Shown one piece after another: positions 47,802 to 57,792 of a stretch of 64,000 bases of DNA. A program made the translations under genes and the position numbers. The notes under the pieces were generated by a model. That model worked only from the letters and a program-made list of their open reading frames with translations, did no database searches and had not been told where the DNA came from. This stretch comes from Massilia oculi (GTDB lineage Bacteria; Pseudomonadota; Gammaproteobacteria; Burkholderiales; Burkholderiaceae_D), in the NCBI RefSeq assembly GCF_003143515.1, contig NZ_CP029343.1, positions 3,286,001 through 3,350,000 of the forward strand, in the 5' to 3' direction. How positions within the stretch are numbered: the stretch's first letter is position 1; each line of letters opens with the position of its first letter.

Positions 47802-49679
47802 ATGCGCCGCAACTCCGCTCCACTCCCGCCCGATCCCAAAGCCGGTCCCCGTAACGACTGGGCCACCCTCAAAACGCTGTTCCCCTACCTGTGGGTCTAC
47901 AAGTGGCGGGTGATGGCCGCCATGGCCGCGCTGGTCGGCGCAAAACTGGCCAACGTCGGCGTGCCGCTGGTGCTCAAGAAGATCATCGACGGCCTGGCGA
48001 TCGACCCGGCGCACCCGCACGCGCTGCTGGTGCTGCCGCTCGGGTTGCTGGTCGGCTACGGTTTGCTGCGCCTGTCGATGACGGTCTTCACCGAGTTGCG
48101 CGAGTTCCTGTTCGCGCGCGTGACCCAGCGCGCGGTGCGCACCATTGCGCTCAAGGTGTTCCGCCACCTGCACGCGCTGTCGCTGCGCTTCCATCTGAAT
48201 CGCCAGACCGGCGGCATGACGCGCGACATCGAGCGCGGCACGCGCGGCGTGAATACCCTGATCTCGTATTCGCTGTTCAGCATCGTGCCGACGCTGGTCG
48301 AGATCTCGCTGGTGCTGGCCTACCTGGTGTTCCACTACGATATCTGGTTCACCATCATCACCGCGGTGGCGCTGACGTCCTACATCACCTTCACGGTGGT
48401 CGTGACCGAATGGCGCACGCACTTCCGGCGCACCATGAACGAGCTGGAGTCAAAAGCCTCCACCAAGGCCATCGACTCGCTGCTCAACTACGAGACCGTC
48501 AAGTACTTCGGCAACGAGGACTACGAGGCGCGCCGCTACGACGAAGGCCTCAAGAACTACGAGAACGCCGGCGTGCGCTCGCAGACCTCCTTGTCGTTCC
48601 TGAATACCGGCCAGTCCCTGATCATCGCCACTGCGGTCACCCTGATCCTGTGGCGCGCAACCGAGGGCGTGATCGCCGGCACCATGACGCTGGGCGACCT
48701 GGTGCTGGTCAATACCTTCATGATCCAGCTGTATGTGCCGCTCAACTTCCTGGGCGTGATCTACCGCGAGATCAAGCAAAGCCTGGCCGACATGGAGCGC
48801 CTGTTCGGGCTGCTGGACCAGAACCGCGAAGTGGCCGACAGTCCCAAGGCCCGGCCGCTGGTGACGAAGGGCGCCGAGGTCGCGTTCTCGCACGTCGAGT
48901 TCAGCTACGAAGCCAAGCGGCAGATCCTGTTCGACGTCGACTTCACGATTCCCGCCGGGACCACGACCGCGGTGGTGGGGCATAGCGGCTCGGGCAAGTC
49001 GACCCTGTCGCGGCTGCTGTTCCGCTTCTATGACGTCAACGGCGGCGCGATCCGCATCGATGGCCAGGATCTGCGCGACATCACCCAGGACTCGCTGCGC
49101 GCCGCGATCGGCATCGTGCCGCAGGATACGGTGCTGTTCAACGACACGATCGAATACAACATCGCCTATGGCCGGCCCGGCGCCAGCCGCGAGGACATCG
49201 TGGCGGCCGCGCGCGCGGCATCGATCCACGACTTCATCGAGAGCCTGCCGGACGGCTACGGGAGCATGGTGGGCGAGCGCGGCCTGAAACTGTCGGGCGG
49301 CGAAAAGCAGCGGGTGGCAATCGCGCGCACCCTGCTCAAGGACCCGGCGATCCTGATTTTCGACGAGGCCACGTCGGCCCTCGATTCGCGCTCGGAGCAG
49401 GCGATCCAGGCGCAGTTGAAGGAGATCGCGAAGAACCGCACGACGCTGGTGATCGCGCACCGCCTGTCGACGATCGCCGATGCGCAGCAGATCATCGTGC
49501 TCGACCACGGCAGGATCGTCGAGCGCGGCACGCACTATTCTCTGCTGGCGGCGCAGGGCCTGTATGCGCAGATGTGGGAACGGCAGCTGGCGCGGCCGGA
49601 TGAGGATGTTGCGTCGCCGCCGCAGGAGGCGATGGCGGACGTGGATGGCGAGCCGTCCACGTCAAGGGGGCATCAGTAG
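47802..49679 (+). CDS. ABC exporter, Atm1/HMT1-type (membrane and ATPase domains fused)
   Basis: A 625-residue half-transporter: six membrane helices in residues 30-330 followed by an ABC ATPase. Visible are the RQTGGMTRDIERGTRG loop typical of Atm1-like exporters, Walker A GHSGSGKST, signature LSGGEKQRVAIARTLL, Walker B LIFDEATSALD, and the H-loop IAHRLST. Bacterial Atm1 relatives export glutathione-based or metal conjugates. The ATG at 47802 is preferred to a TTG at 47775. The last 7 bases overlap the convergent asparaginase gene, and no terminator is seen between them. Confidence 0.9.
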   Translation: MRRNSAPLPPDPKAGPRNDWATLKTLFPYLWVYKWRVMAAMAALVGAKLANVGVPLVLKKIIDGLAIDPAHPHALLVLPLGLLVGYGLLRLSMTVFTELREFLFARVTQRAVRTIALKVFRHLHALSLRFHLNRQTGGMTRDIERGTRGVNTLISYSLFSIVPTLVEISLVLAYLVFHYDIWFTIITAVALTSYITFTVVVTEWRTHFRRTMNELESKASTKAIDSLLNYETVKYFGNEDYEARRYDEGLKNYENAGVRSQTSLSFLNTGQSLIIATAVTLILWRATEGVIAGTMTLGDLVLVNTFMIQLYVPLNFLGVIYREIKQSLADMERLFGLLDQNREVADSPKARPLVTKGAEVAFSHVEFSYEAKRQILFDVDFTIPAGTTTAVVGHSGSGKSTLSRLLFRFYDVNGGAIRIDGQDLRDITQDSLRAAIGIVPQDTVLFNDTIEYNIAYGRPGASREDIVAAARAASIHDFIESLPDGYGSMVGERGLKLSGGEKQRVAIARTLLKDPAILIFDEATSALDSRSEQAIQAQLKEIAKNRTTLVIAHRLSTIADAQQIIVLDHGRIVERGTHYSLLAAQGLYAQMWERQLARPDEDVASPPQEAMADVDGEPSTSRGHQ

Positions 49680-50758
49680 GTGTAGAACATCCGCTGGATG
49701 TTCCTGGTATCGGTCGTCCTGGTCAACGCCAGCATCAGGAGAATGCGCGCCTTCTGCGGGCTCAGGGTGTCGGCCACCACGAAGTCCAGCTCGTCGTCGT
49801 TGGCTTCGCCATTGCGCGCCACGATACCCTGGCCGACGCGGCTCGCGCGCACGATCACGACGCCGTCCTTGCGCGCCTCGACCAGCGCCGGCCTGGTTTT
49901 CGCCGGCAGGCTGCCATTGCCCACGCCCGCATGCACCAGCCCCCTGGCGCCGGCTGCGACCAGCGCATTGACGGCCACGTCACCCACGTTCGCATAGGCA
50001 TAGGCCACGTCGACCTGCGGCAGCGCATCGAGCTTGCTCACGTCGAACTCGGTGTCCAGCGTGTGGTTGCGCACCACGTTACGGTAGAAGAACGGCTGGC
50101 CGCCCTGGATGTAGCCGATCACGCCCAGTTCCGACGTACGGAAGGTGTCGGTCGTGGTGGTGTTGGCCTTGGTGACGTCGCGCGCCGAATGGATCTGGTC
50201 GTTCATCGCCACCAGCACGCCGCGGCCGGCCGCCTCGGGCGTGCCGGCCAGGCGCACCGCGTTGTACAGGTTGATCGGGCCGTCGGCCGACAACGCGGTC
50301 GATGGCCGCATCGAACCGACCAGCACCACCGGCTTCTTGCTCTTGACCGTCAGGTGCAGGAAATACGCCGTTTCTTCCAGCGTGTCGGTGCCGTGGGTGA
50401 TCACGATGCCGTCCACGTTCGGCTGCGCCAGCAGCACGTTGACGCGCTTGGCCAGTTGCAGCCACTGCGCGTCGCTGATGTTTTCGCTGGCGATCTGGAA
50501 CACCTGCTCGCCGGAGACATTCGCCACCTTGGCGATCTCGGGCACCGCCGCGATCAGCGATTGCACGCCCACGGTGGCGGCGGTGTAGCCGACCGTGGTG
50601 GTGCTGGTGGCGCCGGTGCCGGCGATGGTGCCGCCGGTGGCGAGGATGGTCACGTTCGGCAGTTTCGTGGTCTGGGCTTGCACCGCGGCCGCGAACAGGA
50701 ACAGGAAGCCAAACAGCGCGGCGCGCGCGCGTGCGGCTTGGGGGAACAGCTGGGACAT
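49673..50758 (-). CDS. Type II L-asparaginase, exported
   Basis: A 361-residue periplasmic asparaginase with a signal peptide (AALFGFLFLFAAAVQAQ). It has the first catalytic threonine region ILATGGTIAG (Thr44), the second HGTDTLEET (Thr124, Asp125), and a conserved lysine region near VLVGSMRPSTALSADGP. It hydrolyses asparagine to aspartate, possibly also glutamine, outside the cytoplasm. An exported amidohydrolase and a dicarboxylate symporter are encoded just upstream on the same strand; together they suggest peptide or amino-acid scavenging. A symbol such as ansB would fit but is not certain. Confidence 0.92.
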   Translation of the reverse strand: MSQLFPQAARARAALFGFLFLFAAAVQAQTTKLPNVTILATGGTIAGTGATSTTTVGYTAATVGVQSLIAAVPEIAKVANVSGEQVFQIASENISDAQWLQLAKRVNVLLAQPNVDGIVITHGTDTLEETAYFLHLTVKSKKPVVLVGSMRPSTALSADGPINLYNAVRLAGTPEAAGRGVLVAMNDQIHSARDVTKANTTTTDTFRTSELGVIGYIQGGQPFFYRNVVRNHTLDTEFDVSKLDALPQVDVAYAYANVGDVAVNALVAAGARGLVHAGVGNGSLPAKTRPALVEARKDGVVIVRASRVGQGIVARNGEANDDELDFVVADTLSPQKARILLMLALTRTTDTRNIQRMFYTY

Positions 50759-50799
50759 CGTGTCACTACCTTTCTAAAACTGGCGGGATACCCTGGAAA

Positions 50800-52083
<1,284 letters not shown>

Positions 52084-52110
52084 CTCTTTCCCCTTGTTGT
52101 GATTATCGAT

Positions 52111-52149
52111 ATTGAAAAAACAAAGGCCCTCCATCGCTGGAAGGCCTCG
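52111..52149 (-). terminator. Terminator of the symporter gene
   Basis: On the minus strand, a stem AGGCCTTCCA / TGGAGGGCCT with a GCGA-type loop is followed by TTGTTTTTTC. It separates the symporter gene from the downstream amidohydrolase and asparaginase genes. Confidence 0.8.
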
Positions 52150-52176
52150 GGCACTACGGGCAGCCGCTCACCACAC

Positions 52177-53445
52177 CTACTTCAGCGGCGAGATGGCCGG
52201 TTCCTTGTTGGGGTCGCCCAAATCTCCCTCCCACTTGGCGACGACGGCGGTGGCGATGCCGTTGCCGATCACGTTGGTGGCCGAGCGGGCCATGTCCAGG
52301 AAGTGGTCGATCGCCAGCAGCAGCAGCAGGCCGGCCTCGGGAATGTCGAACTGGTTCAGGGTCGCGGCGATCACGACCAGCGAGGCGCGCGGCACGCCGG
52401 CCATGCCTTTCGAGGTCAGCATCAGCACCAGCATCATGGTGATCTGGGTGCCGATCGACAGGTCGATGCCATAGGCCTGGGCGATGAAGACGGCGGCGAA
52501 GGTGCAATACATCATCGAGCCGTCCAGGTTGAACGAGTAGCCGATCGGCAGCACGAACGAGGCCAGGCGGTTCTTGACGCCGAAGCGCTCCAGGCTTTCC
52601 AGGGTTTTCGGGAAGGCTGCTTCGGACGAGGCGGTCGAGAAGGCCAGCACGGTCGGGCCGCGCAGCTCCGAGATCAGGCGCAGGATGCGCGGGCCGATCA
52701 CGGCCATGCCGATGCCGATCAGGACGACCCACAAGAGCGCGATGCCGAAGTAGAACTGGGCCATGAAGATGCCATAGGTCGACAGCACGCCCAGGCCGCT
52801 CTTGGCGATGATGCCGGCCACCGCCGCGAACACCGCGATCGGGGCGAAGTTCATCACGTAGCCGGTCAGCTTGAGCATGACGTGGGCGACGCCGTCGATG
52901 GCGTCGATCATCGGCGTGGCGCGCGCGCCGACCGCGGCGGCGGCGGTGCCGAAGAACACCGAGAACACGACGATCTGCAGGATCTCGTTCCTGGCCATGC
53001 CGTCGACGATCGAGGTCGGGATCAGGTGGGTGATGAAGTCCTTCATCGTCAGGCTGCCGCTGGTGATGCCCGATTGCGCGTCGACCGGCGGCATCATGCC
53101 CGCCGCGAACAGCGCGTCGCCCGGACGGAAGATGTTCACCAGGACCAGGCCCAGCGACAGCGAGATGATGGAGGCGATCACGAACCAGCCCAGCGCCTTG
53201 ACGCCGATGCGGCCGACTTCCTTGGCGTCGCCCATCTTGGCGATGCCGACCACCAGGGTCGCGAACACCAGCGGCGCGATGATCATCTTGATCAGGCGGA
53301 GGAACATCGTGGTAATCAGCGACATCGTGTCGGAGAAGCTCGTCGCGCCCGCCGCGTCCGTATTGGCGTTGACCAGGTAGCCGACCACGATGCCGACCAC
53401 CAGGGCGATCATGATGAAGGTAGTCAGGCGATTTCGATTGTTCAT
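52177..53445 (-). CDS. Dicarboxylate/amino acid:cation symporter (DAACS family)
   Basis: A 422-residue inner-membrane sodium- or proton-coupled carrier of the GltP/DctA family. It has eight membrane helices with two re-entrant loops; the first carries AFSTASSEAAFPKTLE, matching the serine-rich HP1 region, and the substrate segment near MMYCTFAAVFIAQ and GMAGVPRASLVVIA fits HP2. Likely substrates are C4-dicarboxylates, glutamate or aspartate, the last also the product of the asparaginase encoded downstream. A terminator follows the gene. Confidence 0.92.
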   Translation of the reverse strand: MNNRNRLTTFIMIALVVGIVVGYLVNANTDAAGATSFSDTMSLITTMFLRLIKMIIAPLVFATLVVGIAKMGDAKEVGRIGVKALGWFVIASIISLSLGLVLVNIFRPGDALFAAGMMPPVDAQSGITSGSLTMKDFITHLIPTSIVDGMARNEILQIVVFSVFFGTAAAAVGARATPMIDAIDGVAHVMLKLTGYVMNFAPIAVFAAVAGIIAKSGLGVLSTYGIFMAQFYFGIALLWVVLIGIGMAVIGPRILRLISELRGPTVLAFSTASSEAAFPKTLESLERFGVKNRLASFVLPIGYSFNLDGSMMYCTFAAVFIAQAYGIDLSIGTQITMMLVLMLTSKGMAGVPRASLVVIAATLNQFDIPEAGLLLLLAIDHFLDMARSATNVIGNGIATAVVAKWEGDLGDPNKEPAISPLK

Positions 53446-53720
53446 AAAGCTTCCTGTCGTGTGGACCTGTGCAGGGCCGGCGGCGGCGGGTCGCGCTGTC
53501 GCTGGCGGATTGTTCGGGCAATGGCCGGTTTTCGAGGACCGAAGGCCGGTTGGTGCTGAAGATTATGGCAAGTTCCGCAGTATCCTAGGCACTGTTAGTG
53601 CTGTCAAGCATGCGGACGCCATTGCCGTTACGGCAATCCGGCTCGCCTTTCCGGTCCCTCCAACGCACCCTGCGCGCCGCCGCGCAGGTAAAATACGCCA
53701 TTCGTTTTCCGAGAGCCGCC

Positions 53721-54770
53721 ATGTCCACCATCGAGACCCCAGACACCATCACCATCACTCGTCCAGACGACTGGCACCTGCACCTGCGCGACGGCGCGGC
53801 GATGGCCAGCGTATTGCCGCACACCGCCCGCCAGTTCAGCCGCGCGATCGTGATGCCGAACCTGCGCCCGCCGGTGACCACGGCCGCCGCCGCCCTTGAG
53901 TACCGCGCGCGCATCCTGGCCGCGCTGCCGGAAGGGATGGTTTTTGAGCCGCTGATGACGCTGTACCTGACCGACAACACCGATCCGGACGAGATCCGCC
54001 GCGCCCAGGACACCGGTTTCATCCACGCGGTCAAGCTGTACCCGGCCGGCGCCACCACCAATTCGGATGCCGGCGTCACCGACCTCAAAAAGTGCTACAA
54101 GACGCTGGAAGTGATGCAGGAAGTCGGCATGCCGCTGCTGGTGCATGGCGAAGTGACCGACAACGAGATCGACCTGTTCGACCGCGAAGCCGTGTTCATC
54201 GAGCGCGTGATGCGTCCGCTGCGTAAGGACATGCCGGCCCTGAACGTGGTGTTCGAACACATCACCACCAAGGACGCGGCCCAGTACGTGGCCGAGGCCG
54301 AAGGCCCGATCGCGGCCACCATCACCGCCCACCACCTGCTGTACAACCGCAACGAAATCTTCCGCGGCGGCATTCGCCCGCACTTCTACTGCCTGCCGGT
54401 GCTCAAGCGCGAAGAACACCGGCTGGCGCTGGTCACCGCCGCCACCAGCGGCGACGAGCGCTTCTTCCTGGGCACCGACTCGGCTCCGCACGCGGTGCAC
54501 ACCAAGTACGCCGCCTGCGGCTGCGCCGGCTGCTACACCGCGCTGCACGCGATGGAGATGTACACCGAAGCCTTCGCCCAGGCCGGCGCGCTGGATAAGC
54601 TCGAAGCCTTCGCCAGCTTCAACGGCCCGGCCTTCTACAACCTGCCGAGGAACGTTGGCACGATCACGCTCAAGCGCGAATCGTGGACCCTGCCGGAATC
54701 GGTGCCGATGGGCGAACACCAGCTGGTGCCGCTGAACGCGGGCGAGAGCATCAACTGGAAGATGGTATAA
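53721..54770 (+). CDS. pyrC: Dihydroorotase
   Basis: A 349-residue dihydroorotase, the third step of pyrimidine synthesis: ring closure of carbamoyl aspartate. Metal ligands are in [10 protein letters not shown], the carbamylated lysine in [14 protein letters not shown], further ligands in LLVHGEV and FEHITT, and the catalytic aspartate in GTDSAPH. This is the class II (E. coli PyrC-like) form. The frame opens far upstream but the ATG at 53721 gives the expected N-terminus. A DUF3025 gene follows after 8 bases. Confidence 0.95.
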   Translation: MSTIETPDTITITRPDDWHLHLRDGAAMASVLPHTARQFSRAIVMPNLRPPVTTAAAALEYRARILAALPEGMVFEPLMTLYLTDNTDPDEIRRAQDTGFIHAVKLYPAGATTNSDAGVTDLKKCYKTLEVMQEVGMPLLVHGEVTDNEIDLFDREAVFIERVMRPLRKDMPALNVVFEHITTKDAAQYVAEAEGPIAATITAHHLLYNRNEIFRGGIRPHFYCLPVLKREEHRLALVTAATSGDERFFLGTDSAPHAVHTKYAACGCAGCYTALHAMEMYTEAFAQAGALDKLEAFASFNGPAFYNLPRNVGTITLKRESWTLPESVPMGEHQLVPLNAGESINWKMV

Positions 54771-54778
54771 GCAGCGCC

Positions 54779-55570
54779 GTGCTGCCGCCGATCGACTGGG
54801 CGCGGCCGTGGTACGACTCGGTGCGCCCAAGCTTTGAGCGCGCCGCGCCGCCGCCGGATGCCTTCATCGACGCCTTCAACGTAGCGGCGCGCGGGCTCGA
54901 CCTGCGCAACGGCGCCGGCATGCCCTTGTCCTTCGTGCCGCAGGCCGCGCTGCCGGAAGGGGTGGCGTACGAGGAATTCATCGGCGCCACCGGCCAGGTG
55001 CCGACCCGCGACAACCTGCACGATTTCTTCAATGCGTTGGTGTGGCAGACCTTCCCGGGTATCAAGCGCGCGCTGAACGCGCTGCAGGCGGCGCAGATCG
55101 CGCAGGCCGGCGTCGGCAAGTCGCGCGGGCCGGCGCGCGACGCCGCCACGATCTTCGACGAGAACGCGGCCCTGCTGGTGGTGCGCGACGATGAAGCCGG
55201 GCGGGCGCTGGTCGACGACTTGCGTGCGCACCGCTGGCTCGCCGCCCTGTACGATCGGCGTGACTCGTTCGGCAAGGACGTCGAGGTCTGGCTGTTCGGC
55301 CACGCGCTGATGGAAAAGCTGGTGGCGCCGCGCAAGGCGATCACCGCGCATACGCGGGTGGTATTCGCCGGCGACGATTACTTTGCGCTGCCACGCGATG
55401 CGCGGCGCGCCTGGCTCGACCGCGAGGTGGCGGCCAGCCTGGCGACGCAAGACCTGACGCCGGGCGGCTTCACGCCCTTGCAGGTGCTGGGCATCCCGGG
55501 CTGGTGGCCTGGACAAGACCCTGATTTTTATCTGGATACGACTGTATTCCGTCCCAAGCGGACGGCTTGA
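54779..55570 (+). CDS. DUF3025 domain-containing protein
   Basis: A 263-residue protein of DUF3025, unknown function. Conserved-looking parts are IDWARPWYDSVRPSFERA, the RDNLHDFFNALVWQTFPGIKRALN segment, IFDENAALLV, VWLFGHALMEKLVAPRKAITAHT, and the GIPGWWPGQDPDFYLDTTVFRP end. No ATG is available in a suitable place: the frame starts best at the GTG at 54779, 8 bases after the pyrC stop, so it is in the pyrC operon. HDFFNALVW may form a metal or catalytic centre, but nothing is known. Confidence 0.83.
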   Translation: MLPPIDWARPWYDSVRPSFERAAPPPDAFIDAFNVAARGLDLRNGAGMPLSFVPQAALPEGVAYEEFIGATGQVPTRDNLHDFFNALVWQTFPGIKRALNALQAAQIAQAGVGKSRGPARDAATIFDENAALLVVRDDEAGRALVDDLRAHRWLAALYDRRDSFGKDVEVWLFGHALMEKLVAPRKAITAHTRVVFAGDDYFALPRDARRAWLDREVAASLATQDLTPGGFTPLQVLGIPGWWPGQDPDFYLDTTVFRPKRTA

Positions 55571-55583
55571 AGAGGAGAAGCCG

Positions 55584-56573
55584 ATGGCTGAAACGGTACG
55601 CTGGGGGATACTCGGCACGGGCAAGATTTCGCGCGCCTTTGCCAATGCATTGAAGGACGTGCCGGGCGCCGTGCTGGCCGCCGTGGGCTCGCGCAGCCAT
55701 GACAAGGCCGCGGCCTTCGCCGAAGAGTTCGGCGCATTGGCCAGCTACGGCTCGTGCGAGCTGCTGGCCCAGGCCGAGGGCGTCGACCTGATCTACATCG
55801 GCACGCCACACCCGGAACACGCCGGCAACGCTCTGATGGCGCTGCGCGCCGGCAAGGGCGTGCTGTGCGAGAAGCCGTTCACGATGAACCTGCGCGAAGC
55901 CGAGCAGGTGGTGACCCTGGCGCGCTCGAAACGCCTGTTCCTGATGGAGGCGATGTGGACGCGCTACCTGCCGGCCTACCTGGAAGTGAAGCGCATCCTG
56001 GCCTCGGGCGAGATCGGCACCCCGCGCCAGGTCGTCGCCGACTTCGGCTTCGCCGCCGCCTTCGGTCCCGAGCACCGCGTCTTCAATCCCGAGCTGGGCG
56101 GCGGCGCGCTGCTCGACCTGGGCATCTACCCGCTGTCGGTCGCGGCCGGCCTGTTGGGCCCCGTGCTCGAAGTGCGCGCGCAGGCCCAGATGGGACCGAC
56201 CGGCGTCGACGTCCAGACCGGCTTCACGCTCAAGCACGAAGGCGGCGGCATGTCGGTGTGCAGCTGCTCCCTCCTGGCGCGCACGCCGGCCGAGCTGACC
56301 GTGTCGGGCGAGCGCGGCCAGGTGCGGATGAACACCATGTTCCACCGCGCGACCTCGGTCACGGTCAAGCTGGACGACGGCAGCGAGCGCACGATCGAAA
56401 CCCCGTATCTCGGCAACGGCTACGTGCACGAGGCGATCGAGGCCCAGCGCTGCTGGCAGCAGGGGCTGTTGGAAAGCCCGTCGATGACGCAGGGAGAGAC
56501 GCTGGCGCTGATGGGCGTGATGGACGAGATCCGGCGCCAGATCGGCCTGCGTTACGCGGCCGACCGCGCTTAG
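55584..56573 (+). CDS. Gfo/Idh/MocA family oxidoreductase
   Basis: A 329-residue NAD(P)-dependent dehydrogenase. The Rossmann start is WGILGTGKISRAFANAL, the family motif CEKPFTMN stands near residue 96, and the substrate-side domain contains GGGALLDLGIYPLS with the catalytic aspartate/tyrosine region. The substrate may be a sugar or trans-dihydrodiol; the LFLMEAMWTRYLPAY segment resembles the trans-1,2-dihydrobenzene-diol dehydrogenase subgroup. A GAGGAG site precedes the ATG. It lies 13 bases after the DUF3025 gene. Confidence 0.9.
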   Translation: MAETVRWGILGTGKISRAFANALKDVPGAVLAAVGSRSHDKAAAFAEEFGALASYGSCELLAQAEGVDLIYIGTPHPEHAGNALMALRAGKGVLCEKPFTMNLREAEQVVTLARSKRLFLMEAMWTRYLPAYLEVKRILASGEIGTPRQVVADFGFAAAFGPEHRVFNPELGGGALLDLGIYPLSVAAGLLGPVLEVRAQAQMGPTGVDVQTGFTLKHEGGGMSVCSCSLLARTPAELTVSGERGQVRMNTMFHRATSVTVKLDDGSERTIETPYLGNGYVHEAIEAQRCWQQGLLESPSMTQGETLALMGVMDEIRRQIGLRYAADRA

Positions 56574-56583
56574 GGCGGACGCC

Positions 56584-56967
56584 ATGAAGCTCGGGAGCGT
56601 CACGCCGATCCTGCGCGTCTTCGACGAGGCCAAGGCCCGGGAATTCTACGTCGATTACCTCGGATTCACGGCCGACTGGGAGCACCGCTTCGGCCCTGGC
56701 ATGCCGCTCTACCTGCAGGTGTCGCGCGGCGACTGCGTGCTGCACCTGAGCGAGCATCACGGCGATTGCTGCCCGGGCGCCGCGCTGAGGATCGAGGTCG
56801 ACGACGTCGACGGCCTGCATGTCGAGCTGGCCGCCAAACATTATGGTTATGCGCGGCCCGGGATCGAGAACACGCCGTGGGAGACGCGCGAGCTGAGCGT
56901 CAAGGATCCGTTCGGGAACAGGCTGACGTTCGTACATTCAACCGCCAAGGAAAACCATGAAACGTGA
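56584..56967 (+). CDS. Glyoxalase superfamily protein (bleomycin-resistance-like)
   Basis: A 127-residue vicinal-oxygen-chelate protein: ILRVFDEAKAREFYVDYLGFTADWEHRF, then YLQVSRGDCVLHLSEHHGDC and DPFGNRLTFVHS. This layout is that of small glyoxalase/bleomycin-resistance proteins, which dimerise and may bind metal or sequester a ligand. It starts 10 bases after the oxidoreductase stop, and its last 11 bases overlap the next gene start. Confidence 0.85.
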   Translation: MKLGSVTPILRVFDEAKAREFYVDYLGFTADWEHRFGPGMPLYLQVSRGDCVLHLSEHHGDCCPGAALRIEVDDVDGLHVELAAKHYGYARPGIENTPWETRELSVKDPFGNRLTFVHSTAKENHET

Positions 56968-57331
56968 TGTTCGCGCGACCAGTTGCATACGGCGCTTGAA
57001 TCGGCGGCAACGCAAGAAGCTGCGCGTTGCCGAATTCACCGAGCATGTCTTCGACGTCGAGATCAGGTTCGTGCAAGCGCTGGATGGCGCGCCTTACGAC
57101 CGTTTGATCGACGATCTGCTCGGCTTCCTGGAACAGCGCGGCCTGCTCGGCGGCGCTTTCGGCGGTCGCATGCCATTGACGGAAACGTCTGGTGTCATCA
57201 CGACGATCGAGCGAGGTTCGCCAAGCGAGGAGGACCGTGAAGCGGTGGGGCGGTGGCTGCGTGCACGCTGCGAAGTGGCGGATGTGCGTGTCCTCGAATT
57301 GACCGACGGGTGGCACGGCTACCCCCTCTGA
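56957..57331 (+). CDS. YggL family 50S ribosome-binding protein
   Basis: A 124-residue protein of the YggL (DUF469) family, some members of which bind the 50S subunit. The typical basic N-terminus RRLNRRQRKKLRVAEFTEHVFDVEI is present, followed by a DxLIDDLLGFLEQRGL helix and a GGRMPLTE segment. The ATG lies inside the end of the glyoxalase-like gene. The C-terminal part (RWLRARCEVADVRVLEL) is less standard. Confidence 0.78.
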   Translation: MKRDVRATSCIRRLNRRQRKKLRVAEFTEHVFDVEIRFVQALDGAPYDRLIDDLLGFLEQRGLLGGAFGGRMPLTETSGVITTIERGSPSEEDREAVGRWLRARCEVADVRVLELTDGWHGYPL

Positions 57332-57365
57332 TACTGGTCTTCTGGTCACATTACCGACTAGCCGC

Positions 57366-57767
57366 TCAATCGGCTGCCGGCATATCCACGATATGCCGCG
57401 CATCAAGCGCCCGGATGCGCGGCTCGACGTAGTAGCCGCCCGCTTCGACATACGTGAGGCAGTAGCGCCGGCAGGCCTCGCACTGCTGGACCGCGCACCG
57501 ATTATAAGGAAAGTAATGCAGGGCGATCGGCGCGTCGGGCGACCAGTAATTGGTCCCATGCGGATGGTATTCGGTATAGGTCGGCTCGGCGTACGGGTCG
57601 CCCGCCAGCGTGCCGGCCGGGCGCATTTGCGCTTGCGGAAACGATACCGGGATGCGCGTCCACCCGGCGTAGCTGGCGATCTCGCAGGTACAAGGACCCG
57701 TCACCCGCGCCGAAGCCTGGGCCAGGGCGGTCAGTTCGTCGATATCCAGCGCTTGCTCCTGCGTCAT
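57366..57767 (-). CDS. Hypothetical Cys-rich protein downstream of recG
   Basis: A 133-residue protein I do not recognise. It has a CxC pair (Cys26, Cys28) and a cluster C91-x4-C96-x2-C99-x3-C103 (NRCAVQQCEACRRYC), which could hold zinc or an iron-sulfur cluster. Between them is an aromatic segment (YTEYHPHGTNYWSPDAPIAL). It begins 25 bases after the recG stop on the same strand and probably shares its transcript. It is convergent with the YggL-type gene. Confidence 0.7.
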   Translation of the reverse strand: MTQEQALDIDELTALAQASARVTGPCTCEIASYAGWTRIPVSFPQAQMRPAGTLAGDPYAEPTYTEYHPHGTNYWSPDAPIALHYFPYNRCAVQQCEACRRYCLTYVEAGGYYVEPRIRALDARHIVDMPAAD

Positions 57768-57792
57768 TGTGTGTCTTTCTCGTATTGATCCA

